Below, one piece after another: positions 1 to 10,603 of a stretch of DNA of 27,365 nucleotides. The translations under genes and the position numbers were made by a program. Position 1 is the stretch's first letter. Each line of letters begins with the position of its first letter. Source of the DNA: Didymodactylos carnosus (taxonomy: Eukaryota > Rotifera > Eurotatoria > Philodinida > Philodinidae); assembly GCA_905250885.1 (NCBI GenBank), contig CAJNOQ010001939.1, positions 1-27,365 on the forward strand, given 5' to 3'. The notes beneath the pieces are model-generated. The model saw nothing but the letters and a program-made list of their open reading frames with translations. It was not told where the DNA came from and ran no database searches.

Positions 1-797
1 TTGCCGCCTCTGTGTGTTGTTTTACGTGCATTTAAATAAGATAAACTCTTATTCTGCTCGACATTTTGGTAAAAATTCGATGAAAAAAGGAGAAGAAAAT
101 ATTTTGAGCCTCATCTATTTTCAAAACGTTGCACCCAATATGATTAACGACAATCACGACCATCAAAACCTTTCAAGCTTAAAATACGTTGACAGTCACG
201 ATTGTCGGAAGAAAAATTATTGCACATTTATCTCGACCTCAGCAAACGCTCCCTTTGTGTTGAATGTAATTGGTTCCTCTCTACATCAATAACCTGCCGT
301 GGGATGTTATTAAAATCAGAACGAATAGAATGGATGAATGGAAAAAAAAAGTTTAGAATTTTAGGTTACATTAAGATACACTATTGTGCAAAAGACACGT
401 AAAGAAATTTGAGCCTGTATAAACCGCCCGTATAAACGTGTATCCACGTTGTTCCTAACACTGTGCGCCTATCATATACAAGGCTTGATGACACATGTTC
501 AGTGAATAAATTTTAATGTAATTGTTTTGGGGAATGATGCAATCAACTGAAAATTTCTCATAAAGAAAGTCATCTGTAGACTGCTATCAGTATTAGTGTT
601 GTGCATCAATAAACCTCCCATGCCATTACTTATTTGACGTTAGCCACCCTGATCATGAACTGGAATCATCTCTTTAGCGGTCATTGGATATCGGACTCCT
701 CAGCGTTACTTATTCTTGAGAGTGCGATTGAGTGTTATCAAATTCACCTATCTATAGTAGTATTCCTTATTCTTATTATTTTGTTTTAGATCACAAA
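1..797. other. Upstream spacer, no gene recognised
   Basis: AT-rich sequence before the first start codon. The short open frames here have no recognisable motif and no splice-compatible continuation. It probably holds the promoter and 5' UTR of the EEF1E1-like gene. The last part (about 770-789) is a pyrimidine-rich tract ending in AG eight bases before the ATG. Confidence 0.5.
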
Positions 798-1971
798 ATG
801 ACTTTATCTGAGACCGAAGTTCAACAAATTTTGAGTGTAACAACGAAAAGTGCTCCCAGTCATGCAAATCAGCAATGGAAGGTACTTATTTATAGTAATT
901 GAACGGTTGTTTGCAATGGTCTGATTTTCGAATGTAACAATAGATGCTAGAGTGACTATGATGGTTTTTGTTGTTCGAGGCTATCCGATAGTTTTTGTAA
1001 ACCTTCATTTGCGTGAAAATATCATTGACGCTGTTTTGGATTAAACATCACGGACAACAACTGGAAAGAGAACGTGTTACGAAAAAATGAAAATGTATGT
1101 GATAATCATTACAGTATTATTTTCTAGTTACCTGAAGACAAAGAAAAATCATTGATTGGTACAATTGCTATTGCAAATAATATTTTAAATGGAACACTAG
1201 TTGAAAGTAAGAAGAGTGAAGTATTGTTGAAGAGGTGTTTCATACCATTGACTCTCAAAGCGGTAAATCCGATTTTACATCTCTCTAATGTGACATGAGT
1301 TTGCGATATTCTTTTCAAATAAAACGAAATTTCTGACAGATAAAATGGTCTCCAAAACCTTTGCGTTTATTTTTATTCAGAAATGTCAATTGAAGAAAGT
1401 GAATTATTAAAATCTTGGCTTGTTTATTTCTCAAATTATAAACTTGATAAGGATGATCAGCAGAAAATTGTACTGAAGGTGAGATCAATTCGTATAATTG
1501 ATGTTACAAACATCCTATCATTGTCTCTTCAATTTTAGCATCTTAATTCATTTCTAACATCTCATTCATACTTTTGCTCGACTAATAAACAAGAATTATC
1601 AATCGTCGATCAATTTATCTATTATTCTATTCGAAATATCATTGTGAGTAAAATTACCTTTATCTCTGACTTATTAGTTAAGCTCTATTGTAATTTTAGA
1701 CACAATTACCATTTCAAGATAAAGCGCAATTTTTGAATCTTTGTCGATGGTTTAATCAAGTATGTAAATAACCAGTTTTTATTCTGTTTATCATGTTACA
1801 GCTTGACAGAAATAACATCAACATCTATGTGAAACATTTTTCTAATCTGGCGTCAGATTCTTATTTTTGCATATGTTTTATTTCTAGGTTAGTCATCATT
1901 CAATGTATTCTGATCATACAAAGTCATGTTTTATGAGAACAAACATCTACAATCTTCCAAAGCAGTTATAA
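798..1971 (+). CDS. EEF1E1: EEF1E1/AIMP3-like tRNA synthetase complex factor (6 exons)
   Basis: Exons 798-881, 1128-1206, 1381-1478, 1539-1643, 1700-1759 and 1888-1971 join in phase into 169 aa; human EEF1E1 (p18/AIMP3) has 174. All introns are GT..AG. The most telling part is residues 60-150, a GST-C-like helical fold. It shows SWLVYF, then HLNSF, SIVDQFIYYSIRNI and FLNLCRWFNQ, lining up with the WLEY, LNSYL, ADILLYYGLHRFI and YLNVSRWF blocks of the vertebrate protein. The first 55 residues are a poor thioredoxin-like half, also typical of the family. In animals this protein is a non-catalytic scaffold of the multi-aminoacyl-tRNA synthetase complex and also works in DNA-damage signalling; that role is carried over from the family. 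The start is the first ATG after a splice-acceptor-like AG at 788-789. A donor at 1235 was rejected because it breaks the frame; GTAAGAAG at 1207 keeps it. Confidence 0.85.
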
Positions 1972-3482
1972 ATTTTTTACTCTAGATATTCTTCTGTTAT
2001 CAATTATTTATCAACAGTAAATCTTGTTACCATTTTTTATCTTTAATTTAAGCAAAATGTATTCCGAGAAGGTCAGTCGTTGTTTGTTTCTCTGAAAAAT
2101 AACAAGAAATTAAGAAAATACGAGAAATTTCATTAAACTTTTCCAAGCTGAAATAAAATTAGATTTACAGTACGACTAGTTTGTTCGTTTGACTAACACA
2201 AGATATACTTTGTTTTTTAACAATATCTTATAAAGAAAAGGTACATATTTTCTAATAGTTTTTATAAATATTCACCCAATTGTTCTTCTCATACGCTTCT
2301 TCGTAAAAATGTTTTTTGTCGCATCGTTAGAATTCTTATTGCAATCAATGTTGTACACGTACAATTAATCATTATCACTATCTTCAAAAATATTCAATAA
2401 TGATTATTTCAGTTTCATATTAACACTAAAATTGTTCGGGACTACTTCGAATTAATTCTTGTTTTTTAGTACTCTGTTAAAATTCTGTTCAATTGTATTG
2501 CCACTTTGTGTAACTAAATTTTTGTTGTTTACCATACACATCTCTTAGGCACAACGGGAATTCTTGGATGATATCTTCTTATAATCGATAAATTTAATAC
2601 AATTAACCAAAGAATTTTTTTATTTAATATATTGTTAATCGTCGAATATTCTTGACAAGTGTATTTGTCGAATTTGTATTCTGCTCGATGTATTCAGTTA
2701 AACTCTGTTGACGCTTACGTAAAAGGAGATATTCATTCTTAAGTATAATGTCGAATGTTATTTCAGTCAATAAATTTGTTTTACAACCGCTTTCTAGACT
2801 AGTCACTGCACCGGTAGTGGAAACCAGTTCGAATTTTTTACGATTTAAGCTATTCTGTAACTAATAGTGGTGGTAAAAACGAATTTAATCAGCTAAACAA
2901 AGTTGAGGTTAATAATCGAAATCGTGAAGTCATTTCTATTAAAATTCTTACCGGATTCTGTGATGATAATACTTATTGAAACTTAGAATTAGCTGATACA
3001 AAATAGAGTTACAAATAGATATTTTAATCCTGTAAACTTATTTAAATAAAGGATAATACTTCTTGCGAGAATTTATAATTGAACTAATTTTTATTAAAAT
3101 GATTGTAATAATTGTCGTTGCTGTTGTTTTTAAACATTCATTTATCATACAGACATATCATGTAAAACTAATTTTAAACCATTCTTTTACTCTTCATCTT
3201 TGAGTACCATGAATAACTATCTTGCACTTTCGTTTCCAAACATATATGGTTATTGTAAATGAGTTTTCATTTGAAAACTATTGGATAAAAACTTCTCTTC
3301 CAAATGGTGAATATTTGGCTTCAATACCGAGATCGTCTCTTATTAAATGTTCAGTCCAGCGATTTGAGCCGCAGAGAACTAAAACTACTCAAATTTCTTT
3401 GTTTATAGTCGCAAAAATATGCTCTTCTATTCAGCTCACATGTGGAATATTTTGTATTACTCATGATTATTTCTTTTTATAG
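1972..3482. other. Spacer between EEF1E1-like and C7orf25 genes
   Basis: About 1.5 kb of AT-rich sequence containing the 3' UTR of the left gene and the 5' flank of the right one. Open frames here are short and show no domain or codon pattern. A pyrimidine-rich tract ending in AG at 3481-3482 directly abuts the next ATG, so the 5' UTR of the C7orf25 gene is probably on a separate upstream exon or is supplied in trans. The spacing is too long for an operon-like pair. Confidence 0.5.
2152..2157 (+). terminator. Candidate polyadenylation signal for EEF1E1-like gene
   Basis: First AATAAA downstream of the stop codon at 1971, about 180 bases away. It is a positional match only; the region is very AT-rich, so chance occurrence is possible. 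Confidence 0.35.
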
Positions 3483-5565
3483 ATGGTTGATTCTAAGAAG
3501 GATAAGATTAGTATTGAATTAGATAAACTTATTTCTGAAGTTCATGTTTGTATAGACAAATGTCATACTATGCATTCAATACCTGGAATGGCGAAATTAG
3601 AACGAAAATTTCAAGCTGAAAACAAGTTTCTCAAATCTGTTCGTATATCAATAATTATGTTCTAAATGTTGATATTCATTTACTCTGTTTAGCTTTGTGA
3701 TGGACGACGTGTTGCAAATGAAAATCACATAAGAAGTTCAAATTTAACACATTTAAAAGCAATTATTGAACAAGTCGAAATAATTGGACTCGATCGAATC
3801 GATGGTGTAAGCATTTCTTTTATACTTGTTGTTTCCTAAGCAAGTGTATCTATATATATGTGAATAGATTTTAGTGCCCTTTAAAAATCGTACAAATCAA
3901 CTACTTATTTGTGATATTCTTTATAATGAATCGCGATCATGGATGAAAGTCATTGCACGCAATGCTCAAGCATTACATCTCATATGGCGAGGTATATTGT
4001 TTGAAGAGTGAACAAATATAATTATAATCAATACTTTTATTTTAAGGGAATGGTCTATATGGTATACGAAGCGTTATTAATCCTATGAATCAATATCTCG
4101 AAACAGCAAAAGATAATCCGATTAACTATCAAACACCGGAAATCGTCTTTTATTTTGTTCAAGGGGTGACATTACCATTAGCAGAATTTTTAACAAATAA
4201 TGGTATTACAGTTAAAGTAAGACATAACTTCTAAAATTAAATTGAAATCACAATGTTACTGTTTTAGGGAGAAATCGTAACTACAAGTGATGAGATAGAG
4301 AGGAGACTCCAACTTTTCCATGACGATAGTGGTAATAGTGACGAAGGTGAAGAAGAAGAAGAAGAAGAAGAGGTTAACATCGAATCGGATAAAAATAAAG
4401 TCGATTTTCCTATTGATTTAAATTCAACAATGTCTAAACTCAAATTGAATGAAGCTAGCACAACGAAACTTAATTTGGATGTTAGTACGTTGATATGTCT
4501 AGCCTCTGAATTGACACATGGTGGTCATGTGTATAAATTTGAAAATCGTTGGTTAGAATTACCAGCTGAATCAGAACGATGTCGACGTTTATTACCATTA
4601 TTAGAAAATTATATGAAAGGTATTCTTCAATAAGTAGATATTTTTTAATGAATGTAAAACATGTCTGTATTTCTAGGAAAAGAGTTGTACATATGTAAAA
4701 CAGCCTACGATGAATTTAATGGTATTATACGAATAATAGGAGGACCAAATGAGAAAAAACGTGTCACAGAATTACTAGAAAAAGTTCGATTTCTCATTAT
4801 TATAACACGATTTTTTTTACTAGTAGAGTTTTTTTTTCGTTATATTTAGATAACTTTAATACCCGATTGTCCATCAGAGCGCGCGATGGCTTTACAAGAT
4901 AGTGTCAGAATAAAAACTAGGTAATCATTTATAGTTTAAGTCTTATATTTTTTATTGTCTAATCTAAACTTTCTGTATTATTTTAGAACAAAAATAATTT
5001 TTGGAAGTGGTGATACGATAAAAGCGATAACAATGACAGCAAATCGAGGATTCGTCCGAGCTGCAGTCGAACAGGTAACATTTCGCATAAAATTGATATT
5101 GAGAATGAATATATGGATGTGCTAATTAACGGCTTTATTTTATGTTTTAAGTTTTGTAACTTAAAACATCTTTTCAAAGTGCTCATTTTGTTATTTATTA
5201 TTACAACTAACCGCCTTTGGCATTAGATAGATTTTTATACAAAAAAATCCAGCCATAAAGCATTCCATTAAGAAACGATCGTAACGTAAAAATGCAGCAG
5301 TGAACAAATTGAGTTTATGCATAGAAAGGTGTACAAATTATTTGATTAGCATAAATAAGATGAGCATTTTGAAAACATCAGTTTCATATCTTGTGAGAGA
5401 AGTGAGGATTCTACATGAACTGTTATCTTACGTGCTAATATTAACCAGTATGGTTTAAGAAAAAAATTTCTTTTATTTTAGGGTGTGTCGTTTGCCGTTT
5501 TTCTACACGAATCACGAGCTTTAACGGAAAAACATCAACCAACACAAGCAACATTAATCACCTAG
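3483..5565 (+). CDS. C7orf25: C7orf25 / UPF0415 (DUF1308) family protein (9 exons)
   Basis: Exons 3483-3638, 3693-3806, 3868-3991, 4047-4216, 4268-4619, 4677-4783, 4850-4920, 4987-5074 and 5482-5565 join in phase into 421 aa, the same length as the human protein. Conserved blocks run through the whole chain: [15 protein letters not shown] (about 70-84), [16 protein letters not shown] (about 120-136), [24 protein letters not shown], and the strongly conserved C-terminal [20 protein letters not shown] with [30 protein letters not shown] marks the middle of the DUF1308 part. Residues 207-223 form an acidic stretch ending in eight Glu coded by a GAA run; human has an acidic linker at the same place. 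Introns are 50-61 bp except the last (407 bp). The biochemical function of the family is not established as far as I know. AATAAA lies 20 bases after the stop. Confidence 0.95.
4349..4372 (+). repeat. GAA microsatellite inside C7orf25 exon 5
   Basis: Seven GAA codons followed by GAG encode Glu216-Glu223. It is in frame and lies in the acidic linker, where length changes should be tolerated. Confidence 0.9.
5075..5481 (+). other. Long last intron of C7orf25 gene
   Basis: 407 bp, against 50-61 bp for most other introns of this gene, with GT at 5075 and AG at 5480-5481. It carries a decayed inverted repeat (about 5166-5200 against 5348-5379), suggesting that an insertion enlarged it. No coding potential is seen. 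Confidence 0.7.
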
Positions 5566-5584
5566 AGAACTACGCCAATTAAGA

Positions 5585-5590
5585 AATAAA
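5585..5590 (+). terminator. Polyadenylation signal of C7orf25 gene
   Basis: AATAAA 20 bases after the stop codon at 5565, followed by T-rich and GT-containing sequence (from about 5597). The very short 3' UTR is plausible for a compact genome. Confidence 0.6.
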
Positions 5591-6217
5591 ATCTCATCCA
5601 CTTTTATTTTGTGTACAACTGACACTTTTTTTCCTATTCATATTCGAGATAAATTCTTCTCTTGTGTAAAAGTTGTTTCTTCTATATTTTTACCACTTTT
5701 ATATTTAATACACGAGATTAATAAAAAATTGGAATTACAATCGATGTATCTCAAAGCGAGGATCCTGAATATTACATTACATGGTAACAAAACGAAAAGG
5801 ATCCAATTCAGCTAAACTATATTTCGTTAATAGTACATGGGAATAACTGACATTCAAGTCTAAGAATTGATTTTATACTACATGGCGACATGATCATACC
5901 TTCTCGTCTACCAGAAAGCTCTTGTAAAATATAGCACTTTTTTTTCAAAATGCTTGTAGTTTCCAGATGATCAGCTATGTCGCTCATGTTAGTGAAAATT
6001 CAAAGTATCTTTCTAAGAAAGAAATGAATACAAAAAAAATCTAAGCAAAAATCTTAGTACATTGTAAGTAGAAAAACGAAAGAGAACTAATTCATTTTAT
6101 CGAAAGAGTTTGCAATTTCTATTATGTTTTTAACAAATAGTTTTGAGAAAAATTATACAGAGAACAAAAAAAAACTATGACAGCTGTACAATAGGAAAAA
6201 GAAAGAACTAGCGTTCA

Positions 6218-6223
6218 TTTATT
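6218..6223 (-). terminator. Candidate polyadenylation signal of coiled-coil gene
   Basis: TTTATT on the + strand reads AATAAA on the - strand, 136 bases after the stop of the minus-strand gene ending at 6359. Confidence 0.4.
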
Positions 6224-6358
6224 ATCGCTAATCCATCATTTCTGAGTTTTCGTTGTTTTTTTTCTTCTTTTTTGTGAATTCTAAAACATTTAAAATTAGT
6301 ACAAAAGTCGGCCCTTTAGAAAATGTTTAAAAGTACTTTTAAACGAGAGATCTATACA

Positions 6359-9121
6359 TCACATCTCACATACCGAATTTGCTATTGTCGCTTCATTCGA
6401 ATTTTGTTCCTCATCGCTACTACTATCTTCATTTCTCTTTCCTCGTGATGTTGATCGTAAACGTAGTTTTGCTGGCGTTTTGATTTGTTCGGTTCTTCTT
6501 GTTTGTCTACGAGATGTTTCTGTTTTTGTTGTTGTTGTTGTTATTTGATCAATATTTTCACTACTAGTGTTGATTTGCATTCGCCTAGTAGAATATCGTG
6601 TTTGATAACGTACTTTTGTGTCGGTTTGTGGTGCTGGTGCCACATTTTCTAGAAATTTAAAGCAGATAAGAAATACAACTGACTCAAAAAGAGATGACAA
6701 ACCATTGTCACTATTATCGATTGGTCGGACGGTACGTCGTGTTCTTCTCTTATCTGGAAAAATATCTTGAATATGCGGTGGACTTTTAAATGTTTTTCTT
6801 TTATTGACAGATGGCTTTATCGTTTCACTATCATCCGTTCTGACTTTGAGCGCTGTTGATGGTCTTGTTTGACGACGATCGGAGAATATATTTTGCTGTT
6901 GTTGTTCTTCTTCAGAAACTTTCTGATTTTCCATCGACATACTTTCTTTGCTTTTTTGTCTGAAAATATTTGTATTTTTTCATTTATTAGCAACAAAAAT
7001 TTGCATACTCACTCTTCTAACGTTGCATTTTTACCATTTGTTACAAGTACCAAATCAGTTTGATGAGAAGAGGCTAAAATAGTCCAAATGCATAGTGAAA
7101 AGGTACCAATTTTTATATTAAATGAAAGTACTTACATTCTACGATGGATGGCTTAATAGTGGCTCTTCGTTTTTCTTCCGATATTGTTGGTCTCAAGTAT
7201 TCAGATTCGTCAGATTCATCTGTCTCGATTGTGATTAAAAACGTTTTACCAAGTTTATTATTTGGTCTTCTGCTTGTCATTTCTTGTTGATCCTCAAGAC
7301 TATCTTCGTTTTCTCTTTCAAATTCTGTTTTAACAAAATTCACACCTATAATTATTGAAAACATAATTATTGGAACAAAATGGTAACACAAAATTCAATA
7401 TACCATAGGATGACTTTCTTCGAGTGGGTAAAATCCAGTTTTTATCATCAAATTCTTGTTTAATAACTATTTTTTCAAGATTTTCTAGAGGAATAGGGTG
7501 ATTTTCTATTAAATATTCGTTACCATTATCAACATCAACAGCTTGATCATTTTTGGCTGATTGATCATTGAATGGTATTGGTTCCTTTAATGTTTCATCT
7601 GCTTCAGTGTTATTACTATGTATACTTTTATCGTTTTGAGACGATAACGAATCGAAGAATAAATGATTCGATTTTTCTTGCTTAACATTATCACTTTGAA
7701 CTGGGGGAGTTTCTGATACATGAATACGAATTGATCTGTCGGCAGTTAATAATAATGATTGTCTATCATTTTTATCACATGGATTCGAACATTCATCCAG
7801 CTCTAGCGTAGTTTTGTTTTGAATTGTATCATCGTTCTGCTCTTCTTCGGTTTCATCTTTGTCTATCACTGATTTAATAAAAAATGTTTTATCCTTAACC
7901 GATGACGATGTAGAAACTGTTGATAATGGCTCTTGTTGTATTTCTGAATGATTATTTGTATTCATGGGCGATTCTTCATTCAAGTTGTTATTACAAATAC
8001 TATAGCGCTCATTCTCAACTTTTGACATCACTAAATTTTCATGAGAACTTATTTGGTTTTCCTGTAGTTCATTTTCCTCGATAATGGTTGTTGAAGGTGA
8101 GTCGTTTCCCAATAATGATTGATCAGTGATTGATTCACTGATATTCAATTGTGGTAATTGTTCCGTGGCCAATTTTGATAATCTTAAACGTGTTTCTAAA
8201 TGAATAAAAAATGGACGATGAGTTCTTTCATAGTTTGATTACTGCACACACTTACTTCTTAATGTACGATTTAGTAATGGTGTAAGAGTTTGTGAATTCT
8301 AAAAAATGCTCCAAATAAAAAATAATTCTAAGAGATGGCTAACAGAAATACTTACGAGTAGTTGTGACACATTATCTTCATCTTCTTCCTCGTCAATTGC
8401 ATGTAAATCTTCGGATGGACTTTGTTTAACTGCGCGTGGTAGAGTTTTATACGAACGCACATCTCCAGGTATGAGTAGTTTTCTTAATAAGTATAATTAA
8501 AATAACTTTTTAACAAATAGACTTACTTTTTTTAGTACACGATAAAACTGTATACATCAAGTAATCAAAGAACGACTCACTAATCTCTTTAGAATACTAA
8601 AACAATGTTCTTACTGATTTAATAATGCATGAATTTCTTTCCAATGATCAGCTTCTTCTTGAACAGCTTCGATTATTTCTGCACGCCGTTTATCAACAAA
8701 TGTACGTAAATTCTCCATCCTCTAAAAATGAATACGAGATGGATTTCTTTTTTTTTGTTTGTTTGACTTACTTTATCAAAATAAGTCTCTAATGATTGTG
8801 ATGCTAATTGTGTCATGTTATCAAGTATTTCTAATTTTTCTTGATGTCTTTTCAATTGACAATCATGACGATCAATTTCATGTCGTATTTCACTATTTCT
8901 TTGTCGAAGATCTTTCGTTTCTTTTCCAATTTCATCTAATCATAGACAGAAAACCAGATTTTTAGAAAACTATTTCTTGATACTCGAAAAAAGAACTCAC
9001 TTAAAATACTAGTAATGATAAGACGTTTAGCCGCTTTCAAAGCCGATTTTGATTGTTTAAATTGTCGGCGATTCCACACAGACTTTTGTACATACAGCGT
9101 TTGGTCATTTCGCGATGCCAT
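6359..9121 (-). CDS. Coiled-coil protein with basic C-terminus, possibly shugoshin-like (10 exons)
   Basis: Exons on the minus strand: 9121-9001, 8935-8772, 8721-8615, 8482-8356, 8298-8256, 8195-7404, 7345-7136, 7073-7013, 6959-6703 and 6648-6359. They join in phase into 723 aa. Residues about 40-128 are charged and helical, with heptad-like spacing, and probably form a coiled coil (EIGKETKDLRQRNSEIRHEI and following). An acidic stretch DEEEDEDN follows near 170. Residues about 190-540 are low-complexity, Ser/Asn/Asp/Glu-rich and surely disordered. The last 150 residues are basic and carry repeated Arg-Thr motifs: RRQTRPS, RRTRRTVRPID, RYQTRYSTRR, RRQTRRT, then TPAKLRLRS. This layout and the RRTRRTVRPID segment recall shugoshins, centromere cohesion protectors, but the typical Tyr-x-Glu-Pro and Lys-Leu-Arg-Arg signature is not clear. 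I am sure of a gene and fairly sure of the exons, and unsure of its function. It is divergent from the NCOA6-like gene. Confidence 0.8.
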
Positions 9122-10603
9122 GAAATCTGAACAAATCAACATATTCCAGTAAATTTTGAAATGCAGTCTCACAGTTTCAAACTTTTGACAAACTGCGAGA
9201 TATTTCAACTACACTTTCTACATTAAAGACAATCCGGTTTTTAAGCTGGACGAGATAAAAAAAGAACAATGCAAACTAACCGTAGCTTCCCTTGTCTCAT
9301 CGATTGTCACTAAGTACAAAAAATGCGATACATTTATTGGTAACCCATACAGTGCGCCTTTGTGTCAAGTTCGAACGAATAGAAAAAGTGCATAGCGTCT
9401 ATGACTAGATGGTGCTTACTGACATTGCTTCAAGTCAGGAAAGCGATATATTTCATACAGTGAGCTGGATGAAAAAAGTGGAAACGAACTTTAACAAAGA
9501 GCACAATGCAAAATACTCGTTATTTCTAAGTATTTTTAAAAGCGAAAGAAGGTTTGTAGAGTTGCATGAAAACTATTGAAAAAGAAGAAATAAACATGAA
9601 AAAGTAATCTTTTAAGTGGCTTCTCTTCGGAAAAAGATTCCGAAGGCAAACAATCGAACAAAAAAAATCATGTTTACATTCCTGATCAGAAAAAGCGAAT
9701 GTGAAGAGGTCTCTATACTCCATTTTAATCCGTTCGCTGACGAAGTCTTCTTTTATTTCTCCTAACCAATTAAAATTCGAAAATTAGTCCTAGTGAATGA
9801 ATTACTATACTCTCACAATCTCAATTAATTAACGTGCTAATTAACAGAAAATTTTAGTAAAACTGGGAAGAAACTCGATGTTTCAAAGACTGAGTATATT
9901 TTTCATACTAACGAACCTTGAGATTTTTCGGTTAGGTTTGAAAATTGATCACCTCTGTGATTAATCTCTCAGTTGAAGCCAATTTATTAGAACGGTGTTT
10001 TATTATTCAACAGTAAGTGTGATGTCCCATATTAGATACAAAGGTGATGGAAATACAAACTCATCTTGTTTGTTACAGCTTTATACTGCAAGTAGCTTTA
10101 CTTTTCTGGCGCTACAATCTATGCATTACTCCATTTCCGATTCGGAGTTCGTACTGCATGATACCATTTTAGTTGATGTTGATCATTCAAGTGTCATTTC
10201 AATAAAAATAAGAAAGAGGGCATCTGCTCTATAGCGTAGTGTTTAGGATTCACGCTCTAGAAAGCTGCTTTCATTATTTTATTGAGTTGAGAGGCTCAAA
10301 GGTCTCATGTTTGTTTTTCCAGTTCGTCTTCTATTTTTCTTCATAAAATGACGTTTCCCAATTTGTATTTTCCTTTTAGTTTTCCATACCGTCGTACTTC
10401 AATTCACCATACATTACTTAGTCCATGACTTTCTCTTGTAAGACATATGTATGTTCCTTTATCCTTATTTTTTAGATAAAAATTTTGTTTTTTTCCGCTT
10501 ATGACGTGATGTGTGCGATGAAAAGGTACAATATTTTCAAGGTGATATGGATCATTATCTCATGTTCCATTTTCACATTTTCTTCTAGAGATGACAAAAA
10601 GCT
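9122..10603. other. Divergent spacer between coiled-coil gene and NCOA6-like gene
   Basis: About 1.5 kb lying upstream of both genes, so it probably contains both promoters. No convincing gene. On its minus-strand edge, an AG (plus-strand CT at 9127-9128) lies five bases before the ATG at 9121. On its right edge, TTCTAG at 10583-10588 lies 15 bases before the ATG at 10604. A tRNA-like fragment occurs at about 10232-10307. Confidence 0.5.

Larger units (their letters stand above)
5566..6358. other. Convergent spacer, 3' UTRs only
   Basis: About 790 bp between two convergent stop codons. Apart from polyadenylation signals for each strand I see no gene, RNA motif or repeat family. Confidence 0.55.

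Noticed and set aside
1..402. Two short overlapping plus-strand frames at the left edge
   Set aside because: Overlap in different frames, no family resemblance and no plausible splice partners.
1207..1318. Continuation of EEF1E1 exon 2 to a donor at 1235 or further
   Set aside because: Joining from 1234 or 1236 to the acceptor at 1380 gives a stop codon; the GTAAGAAG donor at 1207 keeps the frame and fits the family.
798..5565. EEF1E1-like and C7orf25 genes as an operon
   Set aside because: Same strand, but separated by 1.5 kb with a candidate polyadenylation signal between them.
8527..8547. 21-nt microexon on the minus strand with AG and GTAAGT flanks
   Set aside because: In the required phase it introduces a stop codon, its acceptor has a weak pyrimidine tract, and skipping it gives a clean frame.
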